Assembly: GCA_965208815.1 (NCBI GenBank) | Contig: OZ242357.1 | Span: forward strand, 3,038,001-3,102,000 | Length of the DNA: 64,000 nt | Source of the DNA: Bin55 sp009840545 | GTDB lineage: Bacteria > Pseudomonadota > Gammaproteobacteria > Pseudomonadales > Azotimanducaceae | Direction of reading: 5' to 3' | Shown: piece after piece, positions 7,754-17,351 of the stretch | How the letters are laid out: every line of letters begins with the position of its first letter | Position numbering within the stretch: position 1 is the stretch's first letter | Translations under genes and position numbers: made by a program | The notes under the pieces: model-generated | Seen by the model: the letters and a program-made list of their open reading frames with translations, nothing else | Told to the model about the DNA's origin: nothing | Database searches by the model: none

Positions 7754-9482
7754 AGTTCAACGCATCCTATTGCTGGTGGGCATCGCTGTTGTTGCCTACT
7801 TGTTGGTGCAAGCTTGGGTCAACGATGCGGAAAAACTCAGGGAAGCTGAGGCCGATCAACTGCAGTCGACTCCGCTAAGCTCGGATCAAGCATCGGGCGA
7901 AGACACCGGTGCAATGCCCGAAGAGTTCTCTGATCCGAGTGTAGCTCCACTAGACCAGAACCAAGCCTCAGAAGACGCTGATAGCGATGTTCCCGACACA
8001 TCACTCATTCCGACCGGTAATCAAGTTGATTCCACGGGACCCGGCGACGCGATCAGTCGCACACTAATAAAGATTACAACGCCGTTGTACTACGTATGGA
8101 TCGATCCTGTCGGCGGGGATATTGTGGGATGGAAGTTGATTGCATATCCGATCAGCTTGAAGGAGCCAGACACTCCGATGACTTTGCTTGATCGTCGCGT
8201 TGACAGAACCTATATAGCTCAAAGTGGATTGATGGGCGCAGACGGCCACGATAGGCCAGGGGACAGACCTGTCTATTCAGTTTCGAGAAGTGATTGGAAC
8301 TTGGAAGAGGGAACGCTTCGAGTTCCACTTTCATTTGAGGAAGACGGCGTCGAAGTCACAAAGACCTTTGTTTTCCAAGCTGATCGCTATGACGTGGACG
8401 TCGAATTCAACGTACGCAACGGAACGAGCCAGAACTTTGAAGCGAACTTCTTCGCCCAACTAAAGCGGGATGGTGGCCCGGTCGACGGAAAGACAGGCGG
8501 TTTCATTCGGCCTCCGGCATACGTAGGTGCTGCCATAACCACCGACTCGAAACACTACAAACGCCTAAAGTTCAAGGACATCGACAAGAGTGCATATCAA
8601 GAGACCGTAAACGGTGGCTGGGTGGCGATTCTCCAGCACTATTTCTTGTCGACATGGATTCCGAACCAGAACGATAGCAACCGCTACTTTGGAAGCAAGG
8701 ATCGTCAAGGCAACTATCGATTCGGCTTTATCGGTCCTACGCATGTGATTACACCTGGCACGACGGGAACTCTAGGTGCAAAGGTGTATGTAGGGCCCAA
8801 ACATCAGGACGCACTTAATGAGCTTGCACCGCATTTGGCACTCACCGTTGACTATGGATTTTTCTGGTGGTTGTCAGTGCCGATGTTCAAAGTGCTGGAT
8901 TGGATTCACTCGTTGGTCAAGAACTGGGGACTCGCGATCATCTTGATGACCATCCTCATTAAGACGGTTTTATTCCCGTTGTCTCAGATGAGCTATCGCT
9001 CAATGGCCAAGATGCGGAAGTTGTCGCCGCAAATAAAACGCCTTCAGGAGCGATTTGGTGGGGACCGTCAACGCATGGGTCAAGAGATGATGTCGTTGTA
9101 TCAGAAGGAAAAGACGAACCCGCTCGCAGGTTGCTTTCCGATGTTGCTTCAAATGCCCGTGTTCTTTGCGCTTTATTGGGTCCTAATAGAAAGTGTCGAG
9201 CTCAGGCATGCCCCCTTCCTGTTCTGGATTCGAGATCTCAGTGCGATGGATCCGTTGTTCGTTCTTCCAATAATGAACGCTGGAGTGATGTTCCTGATGC
9301 AACGTCTCAATCCACCGATGCCGGATCCAATGCAGCAGCGGGTTATGATGATGATGCCGGTTATGTTTGGTGCTATCTGTCTGTTTATGCCTGCGGGCCT
9401 GGTTTTGTATTGGCTAGTCAACAGCCTGTACTCGATGGCGCACCACTACTGGGCATTGAAGAGAGCGGGCGCCCCCACCTGA
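7740..9482 (+). CDS. yidC: Membrane protein insertase YidC
   Basis: Inner-membrane insertase that places proteins in the bilayer alone or with SecYEG. It has 580 residues from the ATG at 7740, preceded by AAAGGA. The N-terminal signal anchor is QRILLLVGIAVVAYLLVQAW, followed by an acidic, low-complexity linker (about residues 30-95). A large periplasmic P1 beta-sandwich comes next, then the five-helix core starting at YGFFWWLSVPMFKVLDWIHS. Core motifs include GWGLAII-like NWGLAIILMTILIKTVLFPL and MSYRSMAKMRKLSPQIKRLQ. The C-terminal helix ends in a short basic tail. Confidence 0.97.
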   Translation: MTLLEVQRILLLVGIAVVAYLLVQAWVNDAEKLREAEADQLQSTPLSSDQASGEDTGAMPEEFSDPSVAPLDQNQASEDADSDVPDTSLIPTGNQVDSTGPGDAISRTLIKITTPLYYVWIDPVGGDIVGWKLIAYPISLKEPDTPMTLLDRRVDRTYIAQSGLMGADGHDRPGDRPVYSVSRSDWNLEEGTLRVPLSFEEDGVEVTKTFVFQADRYDVDVEFNVRNGTSQNFEANFFAQLKRDGGPVDGKTGGFIRPPAYVGAAITTDSKHYKRLKFKDIDKSAYQETVNGGWVAILQHYFLSTWIPNQNDSNRYFGSKDRQGNYRFGFIGPTHVITPGTTGTLGAKVYVGPKHQDALNELAPHLALTVDYGFFWWLSVPMFKVLDWIHSLVKNWGLAIILMTILIKTVLFPLSQMSYRSMAKMRKLSPQIKRLQERFGGDRQRMGQEMMSLYQKEKTNPLAGCFPMLLQMPVFFALYWVLIESVELRHAPFLFWIRDLSAMDPLFVLPIMNAGVMFLMQRLNPPMPDPMQQRVMMMMPVMFGAICLFMPAGLVLYWLVNSLYSMAHHYWALKRAGAPT

Positions 9483-9487
9483 CGATT

Positions 9488-9504
9488 GACGGGCTGAGCC
9501 CGTC
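9488..9504 (+). other. Perfect 7-bp hairpin between yidC and mnmE
   Basis: GACGGGC-TGA-GCCCGTC begins six bases after the yidC stop and ends 17 bases before the mnmE start. No T-run follows, so a full intrinsic terminator is unlikely. It could be an RNA-processing or partial-termination element separating the operon from mnmE. Confidence 0.45.
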
Positions 9505-9521
9505 TGGAAAAGCAACCTTTC

Positions 9522-10829
9522 GTGAACGATACCATTTGTGCGATCGCTACTCCGCTTGGATCCGGGGGCATTGGTATTGTTCGAGTATCAGGTCCCGATG
9601 TAATACAAATCGCTCGTGAAATTTTTGGACGGTGTCCAAAGCCTCGCATTGCGGAATTTGGAGACTTTCTAGATGCCGATGGGGAGTGCATCGACTCGGG
9701 GATAGCTCTCTACTTTCCGAAACCAAAATCGTTTACCGGCGAAGATGTGCTGGAGTTGCAGGGTCACGGAGGTCGTGTAGTTCAAGAACTCGTGTGCGAG
9801 CGAGTGCGAGAACTAGGAGCGAGACTGGCCCGTGCAGGCGAGTTCACTGAACGAGCATTCCTAGAGGGCCGGTTGGATCTTGCGCAGGCCGAGGCGGTTG
9901 CGGATTTGATAAGTGCGAGCAGTGCGCAAGCTGCTCGAGCTTCAGCACGCTCACTTTCTGGAGAATTCTCGCGTGAAGTACTTGCGATTGACCGCGAAGT
10001 GTTGGAATTGCGTACCTATATTGAAGGAGCAATCGATTTTGCCGAAGAGGAAATCGATTTCCTGGACGACAAAGCTCTAATCCAGCGTGCAAGTATTGCA
10101 GAGCAGCGGCTTCAGACACTTTTGCGAAGAACCGAGCTCGGTGCGGCTATGAAAAACGGACTTAGAGTCGTGATTGCTGGATCGCCCAACGTGGGAAAGT
10201 CCAGTTTGCTCAATGCACTGCTTAATGAGGATCGAGCCATTGTTACGGACATTGCAGGAACCACGCGGGATACATTGGACGCAACGATCAATCTAGATGG
10301 CGTGCCAATTCATTTGATCGACACAGCAGGTTTGCATCAGAGTGACGATCCCATTGAAGAAGCAGGCATTAGAAGGACTCGAATGGCAATGGAACAGGCA
10401 GACTTGACCCTTTGGGTTGTCGATGATCGAGCCGCCTCGAACGCAGACGAGGCTCCGAATTGCAAACACTTGATAGTTAGAAACAAGTGTGACTTGAGCG
10501 AGCGGCCTCCAGGGGTATTAGACGAAGGCGCAGTGCGAGTCAGTGCGCTTTATCAGAAAGGACTAAGTACGATTCGCGACTTTCTGATGGAGTCTGCGGG
10601 ATTTCAGGTTACCGATGATGCTTTTGCGGGTCGTCCACGGCACATCAAGTCGTTGACGTGTGCCTTGGAAGCTCTACAGCGAGCAATATCAAACCTTGAG
10701 AGCAAGTCCGGGGAAGTCGTTGCCGAGGATTTGCGCGAGGTTCACAAGTATCTAGGGGACGTGGTCGGTGAAACGACGACGGATGAGTTGCTTGGGGAAA
10801 TTTTCTCCAGGTTTTGTATTGGAAAATGA
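9522..10829 (+). CDS. mnmE: tRNA uridine-5-carboxymethylaminomethyl(34) GTPase MnmE
   Basis: GTPase that works with MnmG to modify the wobble uridine of several tRNAs. It has 435 residues from a GTG start (MNDTICAIATPLGSGGIGIV). The N-terminal folate-binding domain shows RVSGP and GHGGRVVQELV. The G domain has G1 GSPNVGKSSLLNALL near residue 222, G2/G3 TDIAGTTRDTLDA and DTAGLH, and G4 NKCD. The C-terminus ends FCIGK with the catalytic cysteine of this family. In many relatives mnmG follows at once; here about 9.5 kb of accessory DNA separates them. Confidence 0.97.
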   Translation: MNDTICAIATPLGSGGIGIVRVSGPDVIQIAREIFGRCPKPRIAEFGDFLDADGECIDSGIALYFPKPKSFTGEDVLELQGHGGRVVQELVCERVRELGARLARAGEFTERAFLEGRLDLAQAEAVADLISASSAQAARASARSLSGEFSREVLAIDREVLELRTYIEGAIDFAEEEIDFLDDKALIQRASIAEQRLQTLLRRTELGAAMKNGLRVVIAGSPNVGKSSLLNALLNEDRAIVTDIAGTTRDTLDATINLDGVPIHLIDTAGLHQSDDPIEEAGIRRTRMAMEQADLTLWVVDDRAASNADEAPNCKHLIVRNKCDLSERPPGVLDEGAVRVSALYQKGLSTIRDFLMESAGFQVTDDAFAGRPRHIKSLTCALEALQRAISNLESKSGEVVAEDLREVHKYLGDVVGETTTDELLGEIFSRFCIGK

Positions 10830-10839
10830 CCGCACACTT

Positions 10840-10972
10840 TGCAAGCGACCTGAGTCTTGTATGTTGTTGCAACTTGAATCGCGTACTTGCCCTCGACCAG
10901 CCCACCAATTAAGTAGGTCCCATTTGCATCAATCGTCCACTCAAACTGTGCTTGGCTGCGTATTTGCAGCAA
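10840..10972 (-). pseudogene. Fragment of an Ig-like (carboxypeptidase regulatory-like) repeat
   Basis: The minus strand just past mnmE encodes FEWTIDANGTYLIGGLVEG followed by KYAIQVATTYKT. This matches the core of one repeat in the large secreted protein at 15102-17351 (SDANGRFKIGGLVANDSYEI). A stop codon lies in frame just upstream and no signal peptide or start is present. I read it as a decayed remnant of a related gene, marking the left edge of the island. The stretch is short, so chance or a distant relation cannot be excluded. Confidence 0.4.
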
Positions 10973-11049
10973 CTTTCATCCCGTCGTTCAACCGTAAGAA
11001 CAGCATGAGGAACTAGGATTCCATTGGTCGAGGGTGTATACCTACAAAT

Positions 11050-13008
11050 CTAACGCGTAATAGTGACCTCTGTCCTTCTTTCCTCCTCTTTGTCTTCTTC
11101 TGTTAGGTACTCCCAAAGAGATGCCTCGTCGCTCGGGGAGAGGTTCTTTCTAGCTTTCCGACTCTCGATTGCCCATAAAGCAGCTCGAGACCGCAATTCC
11201 GGAGATTGGATTTTTGCAACTGTCTCTACAACACTTTCACCAACGCTATGACCGACAAGATCGAAGCGGACCCGGACAACGCTGTCGTAGAAGCTTGAGC
11301 GTTTAGGTTTAGGCAAACGACTTCCGAATTTCCCTGCGACCTCTAATCTTCCATCTAGCCCTAATCGCCCACCAACACGTTGAATCGCCGCATTTCTTGT
11401 CTTTTCATTGCGAATACGCGGAAGTAGGTCGATGGCTGCATTCACGTCCGAGAAAACCAAATGCATGACGACGTCTGCTTCTAGTCCCACTTCGTCTTCC
11501 TCCAACGGTTGATCCAAAATTCGCTCGAATACCAATTCGGCGTTGATTGCGCTCAAGTCACTCAACATTGTGTCGATCAATGTATTTCCAACGCGATGGC
11601 CATACGACCAGAATCCAGGTGAAACGTAGCCATCTGGCAGACTGAAATTCTCCTTCGATATCAGCGTACCCACTACGCGCGATGTGTGCGACAAGTGCGA
11701 CAATTCAACATACGACATAACCCAATCAAGGGCCTCTTCAAACGCATACTCCTTCCAATTACCCAAAATCGTCCGAATTGAGGAAGACTGATTGTGTTTG
11801 GGCAATTCGGCAACCAATTTAGTGACTTCCTGAGCAGAGAGATCTCGGATTTTTGAGAGAGCCGTACGTTGAGCACTAACGCGCAAGTTCTCAGGCAGCA
11901 ATTCGAGATTGCGAAGAAGCTCTCGGGGCTCGTAGTCCGACCAAGAAGCGACGACTTTGCTATATAGCTCTTTCTGCAGCCGGCTTGTTTCAAGATTCGA
12001 TATTGCGCTTAGTGCATTCTCTGGTTCACATTGAACCCACTGCTCTAAAGCATCCATGACAAGATAGGAGTCGGTTTCTCGAAATGAACCCAGCGCGAAT
12101 TCAAAGGTGGCCTTAGGATCAGATCTTGCTGCCCATTTGATGGATTCACGAAGTACGCCTCTCCGTGTTCTCCAATCAGTTAACGACTTAGCAATTTCTT
12201 CAATGGCGCGCAATCCCTCTGCCTCAACCCGTCGTTGCGCCAGCCGGACAAGAAGTGAATACTTGAGGCGGTACCGTTGGTTGCTGATCAGCGTCGCATT
12301 CCATATTTCCTCGTGATTCTTCGTAGCAGAAATGTCATGGATGTTTACAACGTCCTGCATTGCAATGTAGGTTAGTTCTAGTTGGCGAGCAATTTGTTGC
12401 GTTTCACTTGTTGTGAGGTTCTCCCGAACTTCAAGCATCGCGCCATAAGCAATCTGACGAAGAGAGTAGGGTTCTAAAGTTCTCGCGTGCTCTCTCGCGG
12501 AGTCTAGGTCTGTACTTGACCACTCTTGGAATACAACTCCAAGCAACCGTTCCTGCTCAAGCCGAGACCTGCCATTGAGCAAGTCCAGCGCCCGAACAGG
12601 GTCAATTGTCGCGAACCGACGAAGAAGCTCCTCCTGCACGGTCTCGCGAGTACGGGTTGGCGCAATCGACCTTGTTTGAACGAATAGTTGATTTAGAACG
12701 TTCGAGTCTGCTTGAACAAGGTAGCCGTCCAACGCAATGGCTCGCTTAAATCCACTTTGAATGGAACCAATTTCAGCAAGCATTGCCGAGGGAACCGAAT
12801 CTCTTACTGACAGAGCTTTGGCTTGTCCAGAATGCTGAGTTTGTGCCGATGATGCAGTAGTGTTTTCGTTTACGTATGCACCTCCTTCGGATAGCAAAAG
12901 CCTGACGAAGGAGAACCCGATTGCCGCCATCAAACTTGTGACGGCAAAGCCTCCGACAAACTGGACTACATACCTGCGAATTTGCTTGGTGCGGGAATTG
13001 CCTCTCAT
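11050..13008 (-). CDS. Membrane-anchored helical-repeat protein, paralogue B (unknown function)
   Basis: A 652-residue protein I cannot assign to a named family. After a basic N-terminus (MRGNSRTKQIRRY), one membrane segment spans about residues 14-38 (VVQFVGGFAVTSLMAAIGFSF), predicting a periplasmic body. The body is almost all helix, in repeats of about 35 residues such as FATIDPVRALDLLNG, VFQEWSSTDLDSAREHA and WSDYEPRELLRNLELLP. The recurring pattern is an aromatic residue, then D/E-P, then x2-A/L-L. The upstream neighbour is a paralogue with the same layout, and the two genes overlap by ATGA. Superhelical repeats of this kind usually bind proteins, but no partner is known. Confidence 0.8.
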   Translation of the reverse strand: MRGNSRTKQIRRYVVQFVGGFAVTSLMAAIGFSFVRLLLSEGGAYVNENTTASSAQTQHSGQAKALSVRDSVPSAMLAEIGSIQSGFKRAIALDGYLVQADSNVLNQLFVQTRSIAPTRTRETVQEELLRRFATIDPVRALDLLNGRSRLEQERLLGVVFQEWSSTDLDSAREHARTLEPYSLRQIAYGAMLEVRENLTTSETQQIARQLELTYIAMQDVVNIHDISATKNHEEIWNATLISNQRYRLKYSLLVRLAQRRVEAEGLRAIEEIAKSLTDWRTRRGVLRESIKWAARSDPKATFEFALGSFRETDSYLVMDALEQWVQCEPENALSAISNLETSRLQKELYSKVVASWSDYEPRELLRNLELLPENLRVSAQRTALSKIRDLSAQEVTKLVAELPKHNQSSSIRTILGNWKEYAFEEALDWVMSYVELSHLSHTSRVVGTLISKENFSLPDGYVSPGFWSYGHRVGNTLIDTMLSDLSAINAELVFERILDQPLEEDEVGLEADVVMHLVFSDVNAAIDLLPRIRNEKTRNAAIQRVGGRLGLDGRLEVAGKFGSRLPKPKRSSFYDSVVRVRFDLVGHSVGESVVETVAKIQSPELRSRAALWAIESRKARKNLSPSDEASLWEYLTEEDKEEERRTEVTITR

Positions 13009-14852
13009 GGCGAACTCGTAATGACCATTGTTTCAAAATCGTCGTGCAGGGAATCTCTGCCTGTTAGCGTTTTGACATGTTCGCGTTGATCTTTGTTTAG
13101 TGTTTCCGGGTATTCAGCCAATGCATTTGCGGCGAGACGTTTTGTTTCCCAGTCGGACATGTTGTCCATCGAGAGATAGAGCCCCTGCGCGTCGTTGAAC
13201 GCCCATCCCCTCATCACACTTCTCAAATATATGTCGCGTCGCGAAGCGCTCAGCTGTTCACCTAGTTCCAGCGCTTGGTTTATGTTTTTATTGAGTGCCA
13301 GATTGAGCCCCACTAGGTAGAACGCATCGACTTGGCCGGAACCCTCTCGCACACGAGGCAATAGCGCAAGCGACTCCTCAAATTTGTTTTCCGAAATTAG
13401 CAGTCGAACGACTTGGTACTCCAGGCTGCGATATGAAGAGCGCACAGGTCGGTCGAGCGCAAGTTTCATAGCTGCTTCCGAGTCCGTTCGAACTAGCACT
13501 CGAAAAACCTCGACCAGCAGATCGTCTTGATAGTCGTGAACAGTCGGATCGGTTTGAATCCAATCCACCACTTCCTGCACATTCTTCATAGCCCATCGGT
13601 AAGCCAACTGCTCAGCAACACTTTTCGTCTCGTCTGAGGGAAGCTGTGCGAGAGCTTTGGTCGCGTTCCGAGGCGAGGTATTGGCAATTTCGCCAATCGC
13701 TATGCGTCGAGCGTTAACTTGTGCTTTGGTGGGAAAGTCAGCAATGTTTTGCAGCAAGGCAAGAGGATCGACTTGCGCCCACCGGTCTGCGACTGTTGTC
13801 TGCATCTTCAGGCGCAGTGCTTTGTCTTCTAATTCCGTTACCGCCTCAAACGCGGAGTAGGGGTCATTGGCTGTCCACCAAAACAAGCTAGCTCGAAAGA
13901 TTGAATCGTCGGTTTGATCGTACAAAGATCTGGCATAGTCGAACGCTTCAGGTGCGTCTTGAGCGGGAAATTGACCAAGGAGGATCCGAATCACCTGGGT
14001 TCGGGTACGATGATTCGGGATGGACTCAGCAATTTGATAGAGCACATCACGTCCCTCTGCCTTTATCCAAGCATCTGCAACATCCACTAGCGACATTACC
14101 TGGCTGTAGTCCCTCCAGGGGTCTTCGAGAATCTGATTCCAGGAATCTTCTGGATTTCGGCTTGCCGATTTGACCAGCAGATCTTCCTTGAGTCTTGTCG
14201 CCATTCCACCATAGCCAAGGTCGTGCGCAATCTGGCTCAACCTTGTCGTGGAAAGATCTTCCCTTGTTCGAAAAATCGTCCTTAGGACTCCCAGTCGTTC
14301 TTTGTCCTCAAGAGTCGCGGCGTGCGACAATGCCTCGTCCAGTGCTGACACGGACCACTCTTCGAACACGACCTCAAGAAACTGATTGCGGTGTTGCATC
14401 GGAAGGTTTTGTGCATGGTCAAGCGCCATTGCGGGATCTATTGAGGCAAGCTTCTGAACTATCTGCACCTGCAATCGAAGTCTCAGTTTGGGCTGGGCTA
14501 CTGCCACTGTTTGGTCAAGAAGCTCCAGGGTGCCCTTTTCGTTCGTATTTGCCAGCATTTGACGAAGGGTCACGACTCTCGCGTACTCGCTTTCCAACTC
14601 AACAAGCTCGGCAACTGTCGCTGCTGTTGCATCGGCTACTAGAGTTTTGCCGTCAACCGGCTCCTCAGCGTGATCTTCTGGTGCAAATTGGGATTGGCTA
14701 GTAGCAGCTGAATTGGTACTAGAGCTAGAATCGAAATCGCTTGGGCGTTGAAGTACAGTCAACGCTAAGCCAACCGAGAGCACACAAGCGGTGGCGACTC
14801 CTGCGAGCGCTGGAATCGCCGACTTCAGTCTTTGGAGGATGTGGACTGACAT
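13005..14852 (-). CDS. Membrane-anchored helical-repeat protein, paralogue A (unknown function)
   Basis: A 615-residue paralogue of the product of 11050-13008. After MSVHILQRLKS comes one membrane segment (AIPALAGVATACVLSVGLAL, about residues 13-34), then a Ser/Thr-rich linker, then a helical-repeat body. Matching blocks include LASIDPAMALDHAQNLP with VFEEWSVSALDEALSHAATL, FWWTANDPYSAFEAVTEL, and WAQVDPLALLQNIADFP. These line up with ATIDPVRALDLLNG, VFQEWSSTDLDSAREHA and WSDYEPRELLRNLELLP in the paralogue. It probably belongs to one transcription unit with the secreted repeat protein gene 249 bp upstream. No catalytic motif is visible. Confidence 0.8.
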   Translation of the reverse strand: MSVHILQRLKSAIPALAGVATACVLSVGLALTVLQRPSDFDSSSSTNSAATSQSQFAPEDHAEEPVDGKTLVADATAATVAELVELESEYARVVTLRQMLANTNEKGTLELLDQTVAVAQPKLRLRLQVQIVQKLASIDPAMALDHAQNLPMQHRNQFLEVVFEEWSVSALDEALSHAATLEDKERLGVLRTIFRTREDLSTTRLSQIAHDLGYGGMATRLKEDLLVKSASRNPEDSWNQILEDPWRDYSQVMSLVDVADAWIKAEGRDVLYQIAESIPNHRTRTQVIRILLGQFPAQDAPEAFDYARSLYDQTDDSIFRASLFWWTANDPYSAFEAVTELEDKALRLKMQTTVADRWAQVDPLALLQNIADFPTKAQVNARRIAIGEIANTSPRNATKALAQLPSDETKSVAEQLAYRWAMKNVQEVVDWIQTDPTVHDYQDDLLVEVFRVLVRTDSEAAMKLALDRPVRSSYRSLEYQVVRLLISENKFEESLALLPRVREGSGQVDAFYLVGLNLALNKNINQALELGEQLSASRRDIYLRSVMRGWAFNDAQGLYLSMDNMSDWETKRLAANALAEYPETLNKDQREHVKTLTGRDSLHDDFETMVITSSP

Positions 14853-15101
14853 CTTGTTGCGGAATCGAACAACCTACGTCTAAAGAACCGCGTCTCAATT
14901 ATCTGGTGTTGTCTCGCAAACGTCAATCAAAGACGCCAATGCAGAGTCTTGATCGCGCACGACCAGTGAGCAAGCCTGGCCAAGACAAGAAACCTTCTGT
15001 CTATCACATAGAAGCGTAGCGCATTGCAGGTCCATACGTGAGCCGCTCACTCGTATCCATCGGCTACTCAATTCGGGTTGAAAAGTTGAGAAAAACCGCA
15101 C

Positions 15102-17351
15102 TCACTCAGAATCGGACTTTGTTGGAAGCTGTACATCTCGTTGGGTGTCCCCTCTAATCAGTACATCGAACTGACCTACGCGGACAGTCCCTCCTCCCGA
15201 CCAACCTCTGTCTTCCAGACTTAGGCTAAGCCTGACTAATCGCTGGACGTAAACTGTGTATTCGCCATCATCCAGACCCTTAATCTCATAGGTGCCGTCT
15301 GTGTTGATGGCACCCGTGCCGCCTGTTTTGCCCAGTTGCTTTGGCGTTGCAAATAATCGCCCGCTGCCCACCGACCCATTAGGCATTGTTAAGGACCCGA
15401 AGATCCGCGAATTGCCACTGAAGTTGAACTGGACAAAAGCCTCTTCACTGCTAGCACTCACTTGAACCGATTTCACCTGTGTGCGCTCTCGATTCGACCA
15501 GGCCCTAATCCTGAACTCACCAATCCCTAATTCCGTAACGACAACCTCGCCGTTCCCATTTCTCTCCATCGACCGTACGCCGACCCCGCTGGCTTCGGAA
15601 GAAATGTTTAGCTGCACGATCTCTCCATCCCATAGACCTTTAATGGAGACTGTCAGGCGACCCCTAGAATCAACAACAAGCGTGACTTCCTGGATTTCAT
15701 CTTCAACAACGTCAACAATTTCGACGTCCGACACTCCGTGGTCCGTTATTGCAATCACCTTGTATTTGTTTGGGCTCAGCACATGGTCGAACAATCCATC
15801 GCTTTGAGCCCGAGCGACAGAGGCCCCGGATTCGGTTGCGAAGTACACTTCGCCTGCCAGAGGATCTCCCACCAAGGACTCAATTCTCCCGCTGACTCTT
15901 GAGCTGGCCGACTTCTTCTTCACTAAAGCAACATCAAACACGGTGGTGCCGCCATCAATTTGATGCATTTGGTCTTGATAGTCGTCGGCAGACACCTCCA
16001 ACTGGGTTGATTCTCCAGATACTCCCTTTAGCAGGTACTCTCCGTTTTCGTTGGTGGCCGAATGAGCCGTCTCGCCCAAGTAATCGCCGATGAGTCTGTC
16101 CCAATAGGTCCCGACATACTCAGTCAATCTGCTAGCCGAATGCGAAACCGTAGCCCCCACAACGGGTTCTCGGGTCCCTGCGTCATAGACTTGACCCGTC
16201 AATTGTCTTGATCGATTCAAAGCAATCTCGCCTAGGTCGTACTCATCGACCGATTCCAACGTGACCCCCGTTTTGAAGTGAACGCTGTACTCCGAGGAAT
16301 CCACGATAAACCCCACTGTCTTTGGATCCACCATGCTTGAAACTTCCCCTTTTGAGTCAGCGTATGAATACTTGCGACTCCCATCGCCGCGAACTGCAAA
16401 CATTGCGAAGTCGTCGATGGGTTCACCAGTGGCTGCATCAAGCACACTTCCAACCACACGAACCATGCCGGCGAGAACCAACTCCACGTTGTGCTCCCCT
16501 GAAGCGACTTGCAGTACTCTCGAGGAACCTTTTTCCTCGTGTCGAGCAACTAAAGTTAGCTCCTTATCTCGCTGGAGTGGTCCAATCTCAAACTCTCCGT
16601 TGGCGTCAGTAGCGGTCGATGGACTCCAATCATTAGGACCGAATTGAGAGTGAAAAATAGAATCGATCTCTCCTTCATCAACAAGGAAGCTAACTCTTGC
16701 CTCTTGTATTCGGTCTTGGTCAAGGTCTACAACCCTACCCATCACGTAATACCCATTTGAGAGGCGCAACTCTCTATGTTTGTTGCCCTCTGAAACTTTC
16801 ACCGGAAATGTTTCACTTGCTCCCGACTGGAGTGAAACCTCGATTTCGTAGCTGTCATTCGCTACCAATCCGCCTATCTTGAATCGACCGTTAGCATCGC
16901 TTTTCCAAGAGGGTTTGGTGTAAACCGGAATCTGAACGTTTGGCAAGTCGTTGCGACCCAAAATCAGCCATGTGTTCGCAACGGGAACTCCATCAGTTGA
17001 AAGGATATTTCCTTCGAGTGTTAAACCCTCTTGAAACTCAAGCTCAATTTGTGCGTCGGCAGAGCCAAGCTGAATTCGCTGCACCACGGGCAAGGAATCG
17101 TTCCGCAGCGCCACCAATTGGATTTCCTTGGCGTCAGGAACGTTTAGCGTAAATTCTGTAGATTCAACTCGAGTCCAACTCCAAGCTTCCGCTTCAGGCC
17201 GCATCGGCAATTCAAACACCCCTACAAATACAGTATGGGATTGGTGTCCATTCGCGACAATGTGCCCATTCAGCGTAACAGTATTCTCGCCTTTACTGTG
17301 CACGACGACGATAATTAGGAACACACTAAGGATCAGCCGAAGAGGATTCAT
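15102..17351 (-). CDS. Secreted multi-repeat Ig-like (carboxypeptidase regulatory-like) protein
   Basis: A 749-residue predicted periplasmic or surface protein. The signal peptide is MNPLRLILSVFLIIVVVHSK; there is no lipobox. The rest is a chain of six or seven beta-sandwich repeats of the carboxypeptidase-regulatory-like type. They are recognised by G-x-V near the repeat start, P(V/I)x(G/D)A, then D-x-x-G-x-(Y/F)-x-(I/L)-x-G-(L/V). Examples are SDANGRFKIGGLVANDSYEI, DANGEFEIGPL, NENGEYLLKGVSGES and NTDGTYEIKGLDDGEYTVYV. No enzyme domain is attached. A rearranged broken copy lies at 17736-18335. Two membrane-anchored repeat proteins follow on the same strand, suggesting a joint envelope role. 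Confidence 0.8.
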   Translation of the reverse strand: MNPLRLILSVFLIIVVVHSKGENTVTLNGHIVANGHQSHTVFVGVFELPMRPEAEAWSWTRVESTEFTLNVPDAKEIQLVALRNDSLPVVQRIQLGSADAQIELEFQEGLTLEGNILSTDGVPVANTWLILGRNDLPNVQIPVYTKPSWKSDANGRFKIGGLVANDSYEIEVSLQSGASETFPVKVSEGNKHRELRLSNGYYVMGRVVDLDQDRIQEARVSFLVDEGEIDSIFHSQFGPNDWSPSTATDANGEFEIGPLQRDKELTLVARHEEKGSSRVLQVASGEHNVELVLAGMVRVVGSVLDAATGEPIDDFAMFAVRGDGSRKYSYADSKGEVSSMVDPKTVGFIVDSSEYSVHFKTGVTLESVDEYDLGEIALNRSRQLTGQVYDAGTREPVVGATVSHSASRLTEYVGTYWDRLIGDYLGETAHSATNENGEYLLKGVSGESTQLEVSADDYQDQMHQIDGGTTVFDVALVKKKSASSRVSGRIESLVGDPLAGEVYFATESGASVARAQSDGLFDHVLSPNKYKVIAITDHGVSDVEIVDVVEDEIQEVTLVVDSRGRLTVSIKGLWDGEIVQLNISSEASGVGVRSMERNGNGEVVVTELGIGEFRIRAWSNRERTQVKSVQVSASSEEAFVQFNFSGNSRIFGSLTMPNGSVGSGRLFATPKQLGKTGGTGAINTDGTYEIKGLDDGEYTVYVQRLVRLSLSLEDRGWSGGGTVRVGQFDVLIRGDTQRDVQLPTKSDSE

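Noticed and set aside
14895..15101. Minus-strand 68-codon frame between the helical-repeat and secreted-protein genes
   Set aside because: No ribosome-binding site, unlikely composition (many Cys and Arg) and no recognisable family.
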